A DNA stretch of 64,000 bases from an uncultured Hungatella sp. (GTDB lineage: Bacteria; Bacillota; Clostridia; Lachnospirales; Lachnospiraceae), in contig CAJUPQ010000010.1 in the NCBI GenBank assembly GCA_910588505.1, positions 1 to 64,000 on the forward strand. The letters are read 5' to 3'. Both the position numbers and the translations under genes were made by a program. Below the pieces are notes generated by a model. It searched no databases. It saw only the letters and a list, made by a program, of their open reading frames with translations, and had not been told where the DNA came from. Below, one piece after another: positions 38,936 to 47,949 of this stretch; the stretch's first letter is position 1; every line of letters starts with the position of its first letter.

Positions 38936-40555
38936 ATGATGAAGATCATGTTAACAATCGAAATCGTATTGACCATATACACCGCCTTTTACGTTATGCG
39001 CTACAATCTGCACATGTTTCAGCTGAACGGATATAAAAACCCGGAGCACGTCTCCTGGATGAAAAAAAATATGAGAAAGCAGGGCCTGCTTTTTGCAGGC
39101 TTTTTAGCCGGACTTCTGGCAGGCGCGTTTCCCAACCCGGTTACCGCTGTTTTTCTGTTCCTCTGCACCCTTCTCACCCTGTGGTATTACAGCCTTTTAA
39201 AGAGAAATAACACGAAAAAAAAGCTGGTGTACACAAACAGAGTAAAACGTCTCATCATAACAGACACCGTACTAAGCCTGGCTGTGACGTTTCTCCTTTA
39301 CCTGGCAGGAAGCTTAAAAGGCCTGTGGTTTTCCTGCGGCCTTGTGCTGTTTAGCCAACAGTTTCTTCTCCTGCCTGCTAACACCCTCAACAGCCCCATA
39401 GAAAAAGGTGTCAACAACCACTACATCAACGACGCAAAAAGGCGCCTCCAGGAGAACAGCCACTTAACCGTCATTGGTATCACAGGAAGCTACGGGAAAA
39501 CCAGCGTCAAATATTTCCTTAACACCCTGCTGCAGACCCAGTTCAACGTGCTCATGACCCCGGCCAGCTACAACACGCCCATGGGCGTGGTTAAGACCAT
39601 AAGAGGTTCCTTAAAACCGACCCATGAAATCTTTATCTGTGAGATGGGGGCCCGCCATGTGGGGGACATAAAGGAAATCTGCGATATTGTACACCCAGAC
39701 CATGGAATCATCACCTCCATAGGCCCCCAGCATTTGGAGACATTTTTCAACATGGACAATATAAAATCCACGAAATTTGAGCTGGCCGACGCCCTGCAAA
39801 AGGACGGGATGCTGTTCTTAAACGGAGATAATTCCTATATTAATGACCACATAAAAGAAAAAGGCGGACAGTACAGCAACAAGATTTTTTACGGCGCGGA
39901 TTATGGTACAGACAGCAATACAGACAACGATTTCCGGTCCGGAGAGTCCGCACAGGGTTATCAGGCCTCTGACATCAGGCTGTCCCGGCTTGGAACCGAA
40001 TTTAAGGTTACTGCCCCGGACGGTGAGACAGAGCAGTTTCAGATGCGCCTGATCGGCGGCCACAATGTGGCTAATGTTGTGGGTTCCATCGCTGTGGCCC
40101 ACAAGCTGGGTATTGCCCTGAAAGACTTGAAAGTTCCCGTGCGCCGCATCCAGTCTGTGGAACACCGCATGCAGATTTTAGATAAAGGTCCGGTGACCAT
40201 TATTGACGACGCCTTTAATTCCAATCCCGCAGGGTCAAAAGCAGCGGTTGAGACTCTGGCTATGTTTGAGGGGGTGCGGATCCTTATTACCCCCGGCATG
40301 GTGGAGTTGGGAGCGGAGGAGGGGCGGTATAACTATGAGTTCGGAACCTATGCCGCCGCCTGCTGTGACTATATCGCCCTGGTGGGCAAAAAGCATACGG
40401 AGCCGATTTGGAAAGGGATTCAGGATTCGGGTTTTTCCATGGAGCGGTGCCAGGTTGTGGAGAAGTTGGAGGAGGCCCTGAGCTGGGCTTATGGGATAAA
40501 GGAGCAGGGGCATAAGTATATTTTGCTGGAGAATGATCTGCCGGATAATTATTGA
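38936..40555 (+). CDS. Membrane-anchored MurF-like Mur ligase
   Basis: The 539-residue protein has an N-terminal extension (about residues 1-155) with four hydrophobic segments. A Mur ligase core follows: GITGSYGKTSVKYFLNTLL (P-loop, about residue 183), IFICEMGARHVGDIKEICDIVHPDHGIITSIGPQHLETF (central domain) and TIIDDAFNSNPAGSKAAVETL (about residue 422). MurF adds D-Ala-D-Ala to the UDP-muramyl tripeptide. The membrane anchor differs from the soluble housekeeping MurF, so this may act on a lipid-linked or variant precursor. Ddl follows directly. A second, standard murF elsewhere in the genome would be expected. Confidence 0.85.
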   Translation: MMKIMLTIEIVLTIYTAFYVMRYNLHMFQLNGYKNPEHVSWMKKNMRKQGLLFAGFLAGLLAGAFPNPVTAVFLFLCTLLTLWYYSLLKRNNTKKKLVYTNRVKRLIITDTVLSLAVTFLLYLAGSLKGLWFSCGLVLFSQQFLLLPANTLNSPIEKGVNNHYINDAKRRLQENSHLTVIGITGSYGKTSVKYFLNTLLQTQFNVLMTPASYNTPMGVVKTIRGSLKPTHEIFICEMGARHVGDIKEICDIVHPDHGIITSIGPQHLETFFNMDNIKSTKFELADALQKDGMLFLNGDNSYINDHIKEKGGQYSNKIFYGADYGTDSNTDNDFRSGESAQGYQASDIRLSRLGTEFKVTAPDGETEQFQMRLIGGHNVANVVGSIAVAHKLGIALKDLKVPVRRIQSVEHRMQILDKGPVTIIDDAFNSNPAGSKAAVETLAMFEGVRILITPGMVELGAEEGRYNYEFGTYAAACCDYIALVGKKHTEPIWKGIQDSGFSMERCQVVEKLEEALSWAYGIKEQGHKYILLENDLPDNY

Positions 40556-40586
40556 GGTGAGAATAATTGAGAGGAGATATGGGATT

Positions 40587-41765
40587 ATGAAGACAAGAGT
40601 AGCGGTGCTTTTTGGCGGGAAAAGTGTGGAGCATGAGGTTTCTATTATTTCCGCTATTCAGGCCATTATGAGTATGGACACGGAAAAGTATGAGGTGATT
40701 CCGGTATATATTACAAAAGACGGAGATATGTATATTGGGGAGAAGACCGGAGATATTGAGGCCTACAAGAATATTCCGGAACTGCTGAAAAAATCCCAGA
40801 GGGTGATTTTTGTCAGCGAAAGCGGTCAGGTGTCCATGATTCCCTACCCTATGAAAAAGTTTGGGAAAAATAATGCAGTTGTCGTGGACATCGCATTCCC
40901 CATAGTCCATGGGACCAATGAGGAGGACGGGGCTCTCCAGGGATATCTTAAAACCCTGGGCCTTCCCTTTGTGGGATGTGATGTGACCGCCTCAGCCATT
41001 GGAATGGACAAATACTACACTAAAGCTGTCCTGAAAGAAAACGGCGTCCCGGTTCTGGACTGTATCCTCTTTAAATCTTCCGATTACAGAGATGTACCTG
41101 CCATGATTGCCAGGGTGGAAGAGAAATTTGAGTATCCGGTGATCATTAAACCGGTAAATCTTGGCTCCAGCGTGGGAATCAGCGTGGCCAAGAACCGGAC
41201 GGAGCTGGAAAAGTCCATTGACGACGCCTACACCTACGCCACAAAGATTCTTGTCGAGCCGGCGATCACGAATCTTCGGGAGATTAACTGTGCCGTTCTT
41301 GGGGATGAAAATGAAGCTGTTGCCTCGGAGTGTGAGGAGCCGCTCCACTCCGACGATATCTTAAGCTATGAGGACAAATACTTAAACAACGTCAAAGGCG
41401 GTTCCAAGGGAATGGCCAGCGTGTCCAGAAAGATCCCGGCAGAGCTTTCCCCGGAAAAGAGGGAAGAGGTACGAAACCTGGCAGTAAGGGCATTCCAGTG
41501 TCTGGGCTGTAATGGGGTCTCAAGAATTGACTTTATGATCGACAGAGATACGGAGAAACTGTATCTCAATGAGATCAACACCATACCCGGTTCCCTGGCC
41601 TTCTACCTGTGGGAGCCTGTGGGCATAAAATATACACAGCTGCTGGACAGAATGATCCAGCTGGCTTTAAAAAGAGAGCGGGAGGAGAAAAGCCTGACCT
41701 ATACCTTTGAGACCAATATTCTAAATCAGCAGACCTTTTCTGGCGCAAAAGGTGTGAAGCGGTGA
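40587..41765 (+). CDS. ddl: D-alanine-D-alanine ligase family protein
   Basis: The 392-residue protein starts MKTRVAVLFGGKSVEHEVSIISA. ATP-grasp landmarks are YPVIIKPVNLGSSVGISVAKN (about residues 185-205), the omega loop YEDKYLNNVKGGSKGMAS and metal-binding LYLNEINTIPGSL (about residue 330). The Tyr of DKY in the omega loop matches the residue that selects D-Ala over D-lactate in DdlB, so D-Ala-D-Ala is predicted. The ATG at 40587 is used because GAGGAG lies about 10 bp upstream; the open frame extends back into murF. It is third in the hydrolase-murF-ddl operon. Confidence 0.92.
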   Translation: MKTRVAVLFGGKSVEHEVSIISAIQAIMSMDTEKYEVIPVYITKDGDMYIGEKTGDIEAYKNIPELLKKSQRVIFVSESGQVSMIPYPMKKFGKNNAVVVDIAFPIVHGTNEEDGALQGYLKTLGLPFVGCDVTASAIGMDKYYTKAVLKENGVPVLDCILFKSSDYRDVPAMIARVEEKFEYPVIIKPVNLGSSVGISVAKNRTELEKSIDDAYTYATKILVEPAITNLREINCAVLGDENEAVASECEEPLHSDDILSYEDKYLNNVKGGSKGMASVSRKIPAELSPEKREEVRNLAVRAFQCLGCNGVSRIDFMIDRDTEKLYLNEINTIPGSLAFYLWEPVGIKYTQLLDRMIQLALKREREEKSLTYTFETNILNQQTFSGAKGVKR

Positions 41766-41863
41766 GATAAGAACCGTGCGAAAACACTCCACGGTGTATG
41801 GTAAGCATTATACCTGTGTAAGGCTTCTGAATTTCTGCGACAAGATGTCCAACAAAAAACGTG

Positions 41864-41903
41864 AGCCGCTGTATGGAGGCTGAAACACCTCTTTACAGCG
41901 GCT
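41864..41903 (-). terminator. Terminator of the siroheme reductase operon (also faces ddl)
   Basis: AGCCGCTGTATGGAGG (41864-41879) and CCTCTTTACAGCGGCT (41888-41903) pair with one mismatch. The minus strand continues CACGTTTTTTG. Confidence 0.75.
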
Positions 41904-41926
41904 ACTGTAACAATTTGGCCTTCAAT

Positions 41927-43480
41927 CTACACAAGAAATTCCTCCGCAACCCCGTCTATCAACTTCGGGTCCGCCTCATTCCACTTCTCATAATCCATAC
42001 CGCTTTTCATCACCACATTCCCCAATTTCACAAGAAAATCAGGAATGGCAGACTGCAATATCACGCCCACTTCCCGCCCCATGGCTTCACAGCCCTGGCG
42101 TTCCTTTCCGTTGACAAACAGAGAAAAGGCAGGCTCCATAGCTCCGTCCACCTTCTTTGCTCCCCCTCTGAAACCGATGGCCCCGGTCTGGTGAGTGCCG
42201 CAGGAGGACGGGCAGCCGGAGATATGGATCTGTGGCAGAGCCCCGTCTGCGATCCCGGCCTTGCGGACCGCCTCAACACAGGCGGACAGAAGAGCCTGGG
42301 AATCCCTAAGTCCCTGCTGGCAGGTGCTGGCTCCGATGCAGCTGACAGACATTTCAAATAACGTGGCGGCGCTGTCCTTTGTCAGTTCCAGAACCGTCCT
42401 GGCTTCGGAGCCGGTCAGGTTTACAATATAGGCGGACTCATCTGGAGCCAGCCGAAGCTGAGCGTCGGACACAGAAGCCAGAGCGCCGCTTAAAGCACAC
42501 AGCGCGTCCGGATCAACCATACCGCCTATGGGGTGCCATACCACCGTGTAAAGCCCCGGCTGTTTCTGAGGCAGGACTCTTGGATGGTCTGGGGCCGGTC
42601 CGTCGCCTTGCTTTGCAACAGACGACGACCGGGGGGCGATGGTCAGATCCTCCCCGGAATCCAGCACTTCCTGAAGCTTTTCGTCAAAGGCCTTTTTGTA
42701 ATTTTCCGGCCCTCCCAGGGCGTCCTGCATATAGCGGGTGCGGGCCTTGGCCCGGCTTTGATAATTGCCGTAAGCCCGGAAAGTCAGCCACATGGCCTTA
42801 ATATAGTACAGGATTTTTTCCGGCGGCACGGCTTCGGCCACCTTGACGCCAAACTTCGGATTGCTTCCCAGCCCGCCTGCGCTGTACACGTCAAAAGTTC
42901 CGTCAGGCCGGGCGGCAAAGCCCAGATCCCGGTAGGTGGCATGGGTCAGGTTCCTCTTGGAGTTGGAAAAGCCCACTTTCAGCTTTCGCGGCATTTTTTC
43001 CGCCTTGATAAATGTGAGAAGATAATCCCCGGCAGCCAGAGCCCAGGGCAGCACATCAAAATACTCATCCTTCTCCACGCCGGAGAGCGGGGAACACATC
43101 ACATTGCGGGGATAATCTCCGCCGCCGCCCAGAGTCACGATCCCCGCATCCAGGGCCTCCTCCATGATCCCGCTTGCGGCGTCAGGCCCCAGGTCGTGGA
43201 GCTGGATGGTCTGGCAGGTGGTAAAATGTACCCGCGGTATTTGATATTTTTTAATAGCGCCGGCAGTAAAAGCCAGCCTTTCTTTCGTCACCACCCCGGC
43301 AGGCATGCGCAGCCGCAGCATGTTGGCTTTGCCGCCCTTCTGAGCATAGCTTCCATAGTAGCCGGAAAAGCTTTTGTAAGCTCCCTTATCCATCTCACCG
43401 GCATAGAATGCCCTTGTCTTTTCCCGAAACTCTTCCAGGTCTGTTTTCCAGACCTTGGGCGGGATCGCTGTCAGATTCAT
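41927..43480 (-). CDS. Ferredoxin-type nitrite/sulfite reductase (siroheme, 4Fe-4S)
   Basis: The 517-residue protein has two ferredoxin-like halves (GGKANMLRLRMPAGVVTKERL near the start). The cluster ligands are VSCIGASTCQQGLRDSQ (C-x5-C) and HISGCPSSCGTHQTG (C-x3-C), which bridge siroheme and the 4Fe-4S cluster. It catalyses six-electron reduction of nitrite or sulfite using ferredoxin. Which of the two cannot be told from sequence alone. The ATG (43480) overlaps the stop of the ArsC-like gene, with GGAGG upstream. No siroheme synthesis or sulfate activation genes are adjacent. Confidence 0.9.
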   Translation of the reverse strand: MNLTAIPPKVWKTDLEEFREKTRAFYAGEMDKGAYKSFSGYYGSYAQKGGKANMLRLRMPAGVVTKERLAFTAGAIKKYQIPRVHFTTCQTIQLHDLGPDAASGIMEEALDAGIVTLGGGGDYPRNVMCSPLSGVEKDEYFDVLPWALAAGDYLLTFIKAEKMPRKLKVGFSNSKRNLTHATYRDLGFAARPDGTFDVYSAGGLGSNPKFGVKVAEAVPPEKILYYIKAMWLTFRAYGNYQSRAKARTRYMQDALGGPENYKKAFDEKLQEVLDSGEDLTIAPRSSSVAKQGDGPAPDHPRVLPQKQPGLYTVVWHPIGGMVDPDALCALSGALASVSDAQLRLAPDESAYIVNLTGSEARTVLELTKDSAATLFEMSVSCIGASTCQQGLRDSQALLSACVEAVRKAGIADGALPQIHISGCPSSCGTHQTGAIGFRGGAKKVDGAMEPAFSLFVNGKERQGCEAMGREVGVILQSAIPDFLVKLGNVVMKSGMDYEKWNEADPKLIDGVAEEFLV

Positions 43481-43836
43481 TGATTCAGGACCTCCTTCCA
43501 CTGATCTTCCTTAAATCCAACCAAAACAAAATCATCCCCGATCAGCAAAGGCCGTTTCACCAGCATGCCGTCAGAGGCCAGGAGCTTGATCTGCTCTTCC
43601 TCACTCATGGAAGGCAGCTTATCCTTTAATTTCATCTCCTTGTAGAGCATTCCGCTGGTGTTGAAGAACTTTTTCAGAGGAAGCCCGCTCTTTGCGTGCC
43701 AGGTCTTCAATTCGTCCGCGGACGGATTCTGGTCCTTCATATGGCGGTCTGTGTATTCGGTTTTGTTATTGTCCAGCCATGCTTTTGCCTTGCGGCAGGT
43801 GGAGCAGGCAGGATATTGAAGAAATAGTAAACTCAT
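43477..43836 (-). CDS. ArsC/Spx family thioredoxin-like protein
   Basis: The 119-residue protein starts LLFLQYPACSTCRKAKAWLDNNKTEYTDRHM and has the C-x2-C motif of the Spx/YffB group, followed by VKRPLLIGDDFVLVGFKEDQWKEVL, the usual C-terminus. Members are arsenate reductases, Spx regulators or glutathione-linked proteins. Coupling to a siroheme reductase by an ATGA overlap suggests a redox-associated role rather than arsenate resistance. AAGGAGG precedes the ATG. Confidence 0.88.
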   Translation of the reverse strand: MSLLFLQYPACSTCRKAKAWLDNNKTEYTDRHMKDQNPSADELKTWHAKSGLPLKKFFNTSGMLYKEMKLKDKLPSMSEEEQIKLLASDGMLVKRPLLIGDDFVLVGFKEDQWKEVLNQ

Positions 43837-44071
43837 CTTAACAACCTCCTTATTAACAATCTATATTTTACATAAAAGCAGTTAAATTGGAAAGGGGGAG
43901 GCGTAATAAATTTGCGAAAAATATTATATTGTATAGGAGGAGCTGCCATGCCGCCCCCCCTTCGCTTTCATCAGCATGGGCGGCCTGCACCCAGGAAAGC
44001 CGCGAAGATGCGCAATCCCAAAACACGTTACCCAAAAACACATAATCAAAAAAGGAGGTTTCCCGATTTCC

Positions 44072-44596
44072 ATGAAAATAATCCTATATCTGTCCGACTA
44101 CATCATCCCCCTGACCATCTTCTACATCGTCGGTTTCGGTCTTCTCATGAAACGCCCGGTGTACGACGATTTTGTCAAAGGGGCAAAGAAAGGGGCCAAA
44201 ACCGTGGCAGGGATCATGCCTACCCTTGTGGGGCTTATGGTGGGGGTGGGAGTGATGCGGGCTTCCGGCTTTTTGGACGCTCTGGCAGGCTTTATGGGCA
44301 GGTGGAGCGAAGCCCTGGGATTCCCCTCCAGACTGCTTCCCATGGCTCTGGTAAAGCTGTTCTCCTCCAGCGCGGCCACCGGCCTGGCCCTGGATATTTT
44401 CAAACAGTATGGGCCGGATTCGCAGCTGGGGATGATCACCTCCATCATGCTCAGCTGCACGGAGACCGTATTTTACACTATGAGCATTTATTTTATGTCC
44501 GTGAAAGTAAAAAAGACCAGATACACCCTGGCAGGAGCCCTGGCAGCCACCCTGGCCGGAGTCATTATGAGCGTTATATTGGTGCAAAATTTATAA
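44072..44596 (+). CDS. spmB: Spore maturation protein B
   Basis: The 174-residue membrane protein reads LYLSDYIIPLTIFYIVGFGLLMKRPVYDDFVKGAKKGAKTVAGIMPTLVGLMVGVGVMRASG, then SRLLPMALVKLFSSSAATGLALDIF and LSCTETVFYTMSIYF, all characteristic of SpmB (nucleoside recognition/Gate domain). In Bacillus, SpmA and SpmB are needed for spore core dehydration. The ATG at 44072 is 13 bp from AGGAGG; an ATT at closer spacing is a less likely start. spmA usually precedes spmB, but 43837-44071 contains nothing recognisable as spmA. Confidence 0.88.
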   Translation: MKIILYLSDYIIPLTIFYIVGFGLLMKRPVYDDFVKGAKKGAKTVAGIMPTLVGLMVGVGVMRASGFLDALAGFMGRWSEALGFPSRLLPMALVKLFSSSAATGLALDIFKQYGPDSQLGMITSIMLSCTETVFYTMSIYFMSVKVKKTRYTLAGALAATLAGVIMSVILVQNL

Positions 44597-44648
44597 TATT
44601 TTCCCATAAAACGCCTAAATTTGTTAAGAGTTTTTAAGGAATAAGTGG

Positions 44649-44677
44649 TTGCCGTCTATGGGGAAATCATGTATAAT
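44649..44677 (+). promoter_or_regulatory. Promoter of the MarR/GerMN operon
   Basis: TTGCCG (44649-44654), a 17-bp spacer and TATAAT (44672-44677). Confidence 0.7.
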
Positions 44678-44753
44678 TAGGAAGCACGCCAAAATTGGCG
44701 CAAATGAATATGGATAGAAAGCTTTGAAGAACCATCAGATGAGAGGACAGACT

Positions 44754-45197
44754 GTGGATACGTACCAAACGTTGAATGAAGTGCTGGTGAATCTGTTCCG
44801 TGATATTATGGATATTGAGCAGAAGGCCATTATCACAGAGGAATATAAGGATCTGACCAACAATGACATGCATGTGATCGAAGCCATTGGAACAGAAGAA
44901 CCTAAGAATATGTCAACGATCGCCCGTCTTCTGTCTGTCACTGTAGGTACACTTACCATAGCCATGAACAGCCTGGTCAAAAAGGGGTATGTGATCCGGC
45001 AAAGAGGAACCGTGGACCGCCGGGAAGTTTATATCTCTTTATCAGAAAAAGGCAGGAAGGCATATGAGCACCACGCCAGATTTCACAAAGCCATGATAGA
45101 CAGCGTTTCGAGTGAACTGAGTCAGGATGAGATGGAGATGCTGGTTAAGACTTTGACGAAGCTGAATCGGTGGTTTCGAAGCTGGCAAGATTACTAA
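44754..45197 (+). CDS. MarR family transcriptional regulator (FabT-like)
   Basis: The protein has about 147 residues. The winged helix is NDMHVIEAIGTEEPKNMSTIARLLSVTVGTLTIAMNSLVKKGYVIRQRGTVDRREVYISLSEKGRKAYEHH (about residues 38-110), close to FabT-type repressors of fatty-acid genes. The GTG at 44754 is chosen because GAGAGGA lies 6 bp upstream; an upstream TTG (44724) has a poor RBS. No fab genes follow. Instead a GerMN lipoprotein gene lies 18 bp downstream, so its targets are unknown and may be elsewhere in the genome. Confidence 0.85.
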   Translation: MDTYQTLNEVLVNLFRDIMDIEQKAIITEEYKDLTNNDMHVIEAIGTEEPKNMSTIARLLSVTVGTLTIAMNSLVKKGYVIRQRGTVDRREVYISLSEKGRKAYEHHARFHKAMIDSVSSELSQDEMEMLVKTLTKLNRWFRSWQDY

Positions 45198-45215
45198 AGG
45201 AGGATATTTGTAATT

Positions 45216-45830
45216 ATGAAAAAATTTATCATGTGTTTGGCAGGGGTCATGATGGCGTTTTCATTGGCAGCATGTACGCCGACCGAAGTGACAGAGACCA
45301 CGCCTTCGGGAGTGCAGAGAAACCCAGAGGGGATTACTCCGGAGATGGTGGCGGAGAGTAACGCGGCGATCCAGAGAGAAGCTGACGAGGCGGCTCCCAT
45401 TTTCGAGATGGCCTTTATTTATGTTTCCAACAGCGACGCTACCGGTCTGGTACGCAAGAGAGTGGATCTGGAAGGTGTTACGGAGCAGACTCTTGTGGAC
45501 TGCCTGATCGAGGAAGGCGTTCTTGACGAAGAGACTGTGGTGAATTCCTTTGAGATCGAGGGCGGCGAGAAGGTAGGCCCGGGTATGGATGTTGACGCTG
45601 CGGAGAGCGGCGAGAGGATAGGAACACTGGATCTGTCCAAGGTTCCGGAGTCAGGGACTGCAGGGGAGACCATGATGCTTAACTCCATTGCCAACACATT
45701 CATTGAGAACTATGAGCTGGACAAGTTAAAACTTTTGGTCAATGGGGAGAACTACGAAAGTGGACATATCATTCAGGGAGATGAAGACTATCTGGAGTTT
45801 TCCAGTGACTATAAAGAGGAATCAAAATAG
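45216..45830 (+). CDS. GerMN-domain lipoprotein
   Basis: The 204-residue protein has a lipoprotein signal (MKKFIMCLAGVMMAFSLAAC, Cys at 20) and an acidic low-complexity linker. A GerMN domain follows (about residues 66-190): FIYVSNSDATGLVRKRVDLEGVTEQTLVDCLIEEGVL, then LNSIANTFIENYELDKLKLLVNGENYESGH. GerMN domains occur in GerM, which acts in sporulation and spore cortex formation. It probably sits on the outer face of the membrane. AAAGGAGG precedes the ATG. It is followed by a strong terminator. Confidence 0.82.
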   Translation: MKKFIMCLAGVMMAFSLAACTPTEVTETTPSGVQRNPEGITPEMVAESNAAIQREADEAAPIFEMAFIYVSNSDATGLVRKRVDLEGVTEQTLVDCLIEEGVLDEETVVNSFEIEGGEKVGPGMDVDAAESGERIGTLDLSKVPESGTAGETMMLNSIANTFIENYELDKLKLLVNGENYESGHIIQGDEDYLEFSSDYKEESK

Positions 45831-45848
45831 ATAAAGATTGATAAAGAC

Positions 45849-45897
45849 AGAGACAGCAGCGTCAAGATCCATTATGACGCTGCTGTCTCTTTTTTTG
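45849..45897 (+). terminator. Strong Rho-independent terminator
   Basis: AGAGACAGCAGCGTCA (45849-45864 region) and TGACGCTGCTGTCTCT (45875-45890) pair over 16 bp, followed by TTTTTTT. It ends the MarR/GerMN operon. Confidence 0.95.
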
Positions 45898-45918
45898 ATC
45901 ATTTCCGGTTTAATTCCT

Positions 45919-47778
45919 TTAACCTTTGGCTTTACAGGCATCCAGCCATTCCTTAAAATATGGCTTTATCACCGTAAACGGTGCAGGACCTATATCCAGC
46001 AGAAACCGGTTAAATTCTTTTAACTCAAAGCGGTCTTTCAGCGTTTTCTCCGCCTGTTCCTTCATGCGGAGGATTTCCAGATATCCTACATAGTAGTTCA
46101 GGTAATTGACCGGGGCGTCCAGCATATAGCCGTAAATCTGGTCTACCACAGTGTTGTCGCTGACATCATAGTACTGGGACAGATAGGACGACACCTGCTC
46201 CTTATCCCAGCCATAGTAGTTGATGTTGATATCCAGCAGCGCGTGGAGCGCAAGGGAGGCGGAGGCGTTGTGGGCCAGAAGCTGGCCAAGTTCTTTGGAA
46301 AGGCCGTTGTCCGTGGTGTAGGCATAGCTTTCTACATAAGTGGCCCAGCCCTCACTGTAGCTGCTGAAACTGAGGATTTTTCTTAAAGGAATATCACAGT
46401 TTCCTAAAAAATACACGTTCTGGTAGAGATGTCCCGGATACCCCTCATGGGCCAGGGTGGTATAAAGATCCCCGGAGGTGCTGACAGAACCCTGATTAAT
46501 ATAGATGACGCAATCTTTATAGCGGTCCATAGGCGGAACCAGGAAAAATGCCGGGCTTAGGGTCTGCTCTAAGGAGGAGGGGACATATTTGGTGGTGTAG
46601 CTGGCATCTTCCAACTCAGGAAAATCATCGGCGATCACCACTCTTAGATGTTCCAGGATCTCGTTGGGGTCTGTGTGGGAAAATTGATAGTGATCCAGCT
46701 GTTTTCCCAGCTCCTCATGGTCCATAAGAAGCTTTGACATGGCCATCAGGTCGTAATTGAGCTGCTTTTCAACAGCGTCTTTTAAGTCGTCAATGGTCTT
46801 GTAGGTAGTTCCTGTGGAGGAATGGACCAGATACTCATAGTATTCTTTCCCTTTGGGGAAGTAACACAGGCCCATCTCGTTGGTACAGGTCCCTTTCAGA
46901 TCCTTCAGCCCGTTTAGCAGTGTTTCATAGGCAGGGATAAAGTGGCCTGTCAGCACCTCCAGGTTTCTGGCTTTGTAGGTATTTTTCTCCGCCTCCTGAA
47001 GGTCTGTCATGGCGTCAATGCGCTCATCAAAGGTAGAAGCCAGAAAATTTTCTTCCGGAGCCGCGAGATAAGCTTCGCAGTCGCTGACAATGGTATCCAC
47101 GCAGGTATCTGTCATAAAAAGGCCTGCCGCTGCTTTTTCCTTTTCAAACTCCAGGATCTGTTCATAATATCGGTCTATAGACGATAGCAGAGTAAGGTAA
47201 TCTTCCACATCCTGTTTAGAATAAAAGATGTATTCGGCCAGAAGAACAGGAAGCTGTGCCTGAATCCCAACAGTGGGAGCCAACGGCTGATAGTACAGCT
47301 CCAGCCCCTCAAACTTTTCCTCCGCTTCATAGGTGGCCTGAAGGATCTTGTAGGTAAGCTGCTGCTGATCAGTCAGAAACTTAACGGGGATCTTATCCAG
47401 GGAAGCCTTATCTTCCTTCTGGGTTTCTCCGGCTTCTTTGAGAAGCTCCAGAGAAAAATTCCCGAAATCCAGCCCGCAGTCCGTTATTCCGTATGACGCG
47501 GGATCTGCCAGGGTGTAGTGGAGGGTCAGATAATTTTCCGAGAGCTGGTCGCAAAACAGTTTTCCACACAGCGCGTCAAAATCCATGCGGGCTCTCTGGG
47601 CCTGGGGGGAATCCGGGGAGGGAGATTCAGAAGACGGGGCTTCATCGCGCCGGGAGGCCGTGTACCGTTCATAGTCCTCGGCCTGCCTGGGAGAACTGCG
47701 GGCGCAGGAACACAGGAAGGAGATGGACAGCAGAACACAGAGGAATACATGGCGGAATTTGTGGGTATTTTTCAACAT
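45919..47778 (-). CDS. DUF885 family lipoprotein, putative metallopeptidase
   Basis: The 619-residue protein has a lipoprotein-type signal (FRHVFLCVLLSISFLCSC, Cys about 25), then a Ser/Pro/Glu-rich linker and a long helical domain. The hallmark of the family, TLAHEGYPGHLYQNVYF (about residue 440), places His and Glu as zinc ligands, followed by FSSYSEGWATYVESYAY, with the third ligand in the helix. DUF885 proteins are related to M32-type carboxypeptidases, and the substrate is unknown. GGAGAACC precedes the ATG. It has its own promoter, divergent from metG. Confidence 0.88.
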   Translation of the reverse strand: MLKNTHKFRHVFLCVLLSISFLCSCARSSPRQAEDYERYTASRRDEAPSSESPSPDSPQAQRARMDFDALCGKLFCDQLSENYLTLHYTLADPASYGITDCGLDFGNFSLELLKEAGETQKEDKASLDKIPVKFLTDQQQLTYKILQATYEAEEKFEGLELYYQPLAPTVGIQAQLPVLLAEYIFYSKQDVEDYLTLLSSIDRYYEQILEFEKEKAAAGLFMTDTCVDTIVSDCEAYLAAPEENFLASTFDERIDAMTDLQEAEKNTYKARNLEVLTGHFIPAYETLLNGLKDLKGTCTNEMGLCYFPKGKEYYEYLVHSSTGTTYKTIDDLKDAVEKQLNYDLMAMSKLLMDHEELGKQLDHYQFSHTDPNEILEHLRVVIADDFPELEDASYTTKYVPSSLEQTLSPAFFLVPPMDRYKDCVIYINQGSVSTSGDLYTTLAHEGYPGHLYQNVYFLGNCDIPLRKILSFSSYSEGWATYVESYAYTTDNGLSKELGQLLAHNASASLALHALLDININYYGWDKEQVSSYLSQYYDVSDNTVVDQIYGYMLDAPVNYLNYYVGYLEILRMKEQAEKTLKDRFELKEFNRFLLDIGPAPFTVIKPYFKEWLDACKAKG

Positions 47779-47833
47779 AACAGGTTCTCCATTTTATTTT
47801 CCAAGTTGGATATTGTTAATTACTTATGTTCAT

Positions 47834-47862
47834 AGTATAATTTATATTTCTCAATAATACAA
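47834..47862 (-). promoter_or_regulatory. Promoter of the DUF885 gene
   Basis: On the minus strand: TTGTAT (47857-47862), a 17-bp spacer and TATACT (47834-47839). Confidence 0.7.
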
Positions 47863-47877
47863 CAGAATGAAAAAATG

Positions 47878-47906
47878 TTGACGAAAAGTATTTTAAAAGG
47901 TACACT
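47878..47906 (+). promoter_or_regulatory. Promoter of metG
   Basis: TTGACG (47878-47883), a 17-bp spacer and TACACT (47901-47906). A TATAAT at 47917-47922 is an alternative -10. No T-box sequence is visible in the short leader. Confidence 0.6.
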
Positions 47907-47949
47907 AGGAACCATGTATAATCTGTTTTTGAAGGAAGGAGAAATAGTG

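Noticed and set aside
43912..44637. 241-codon plus frame overlapping spmB
   Set aside because: A shadow of spmB in another frame, rich in His/Arg/Pro and without membrane segments.
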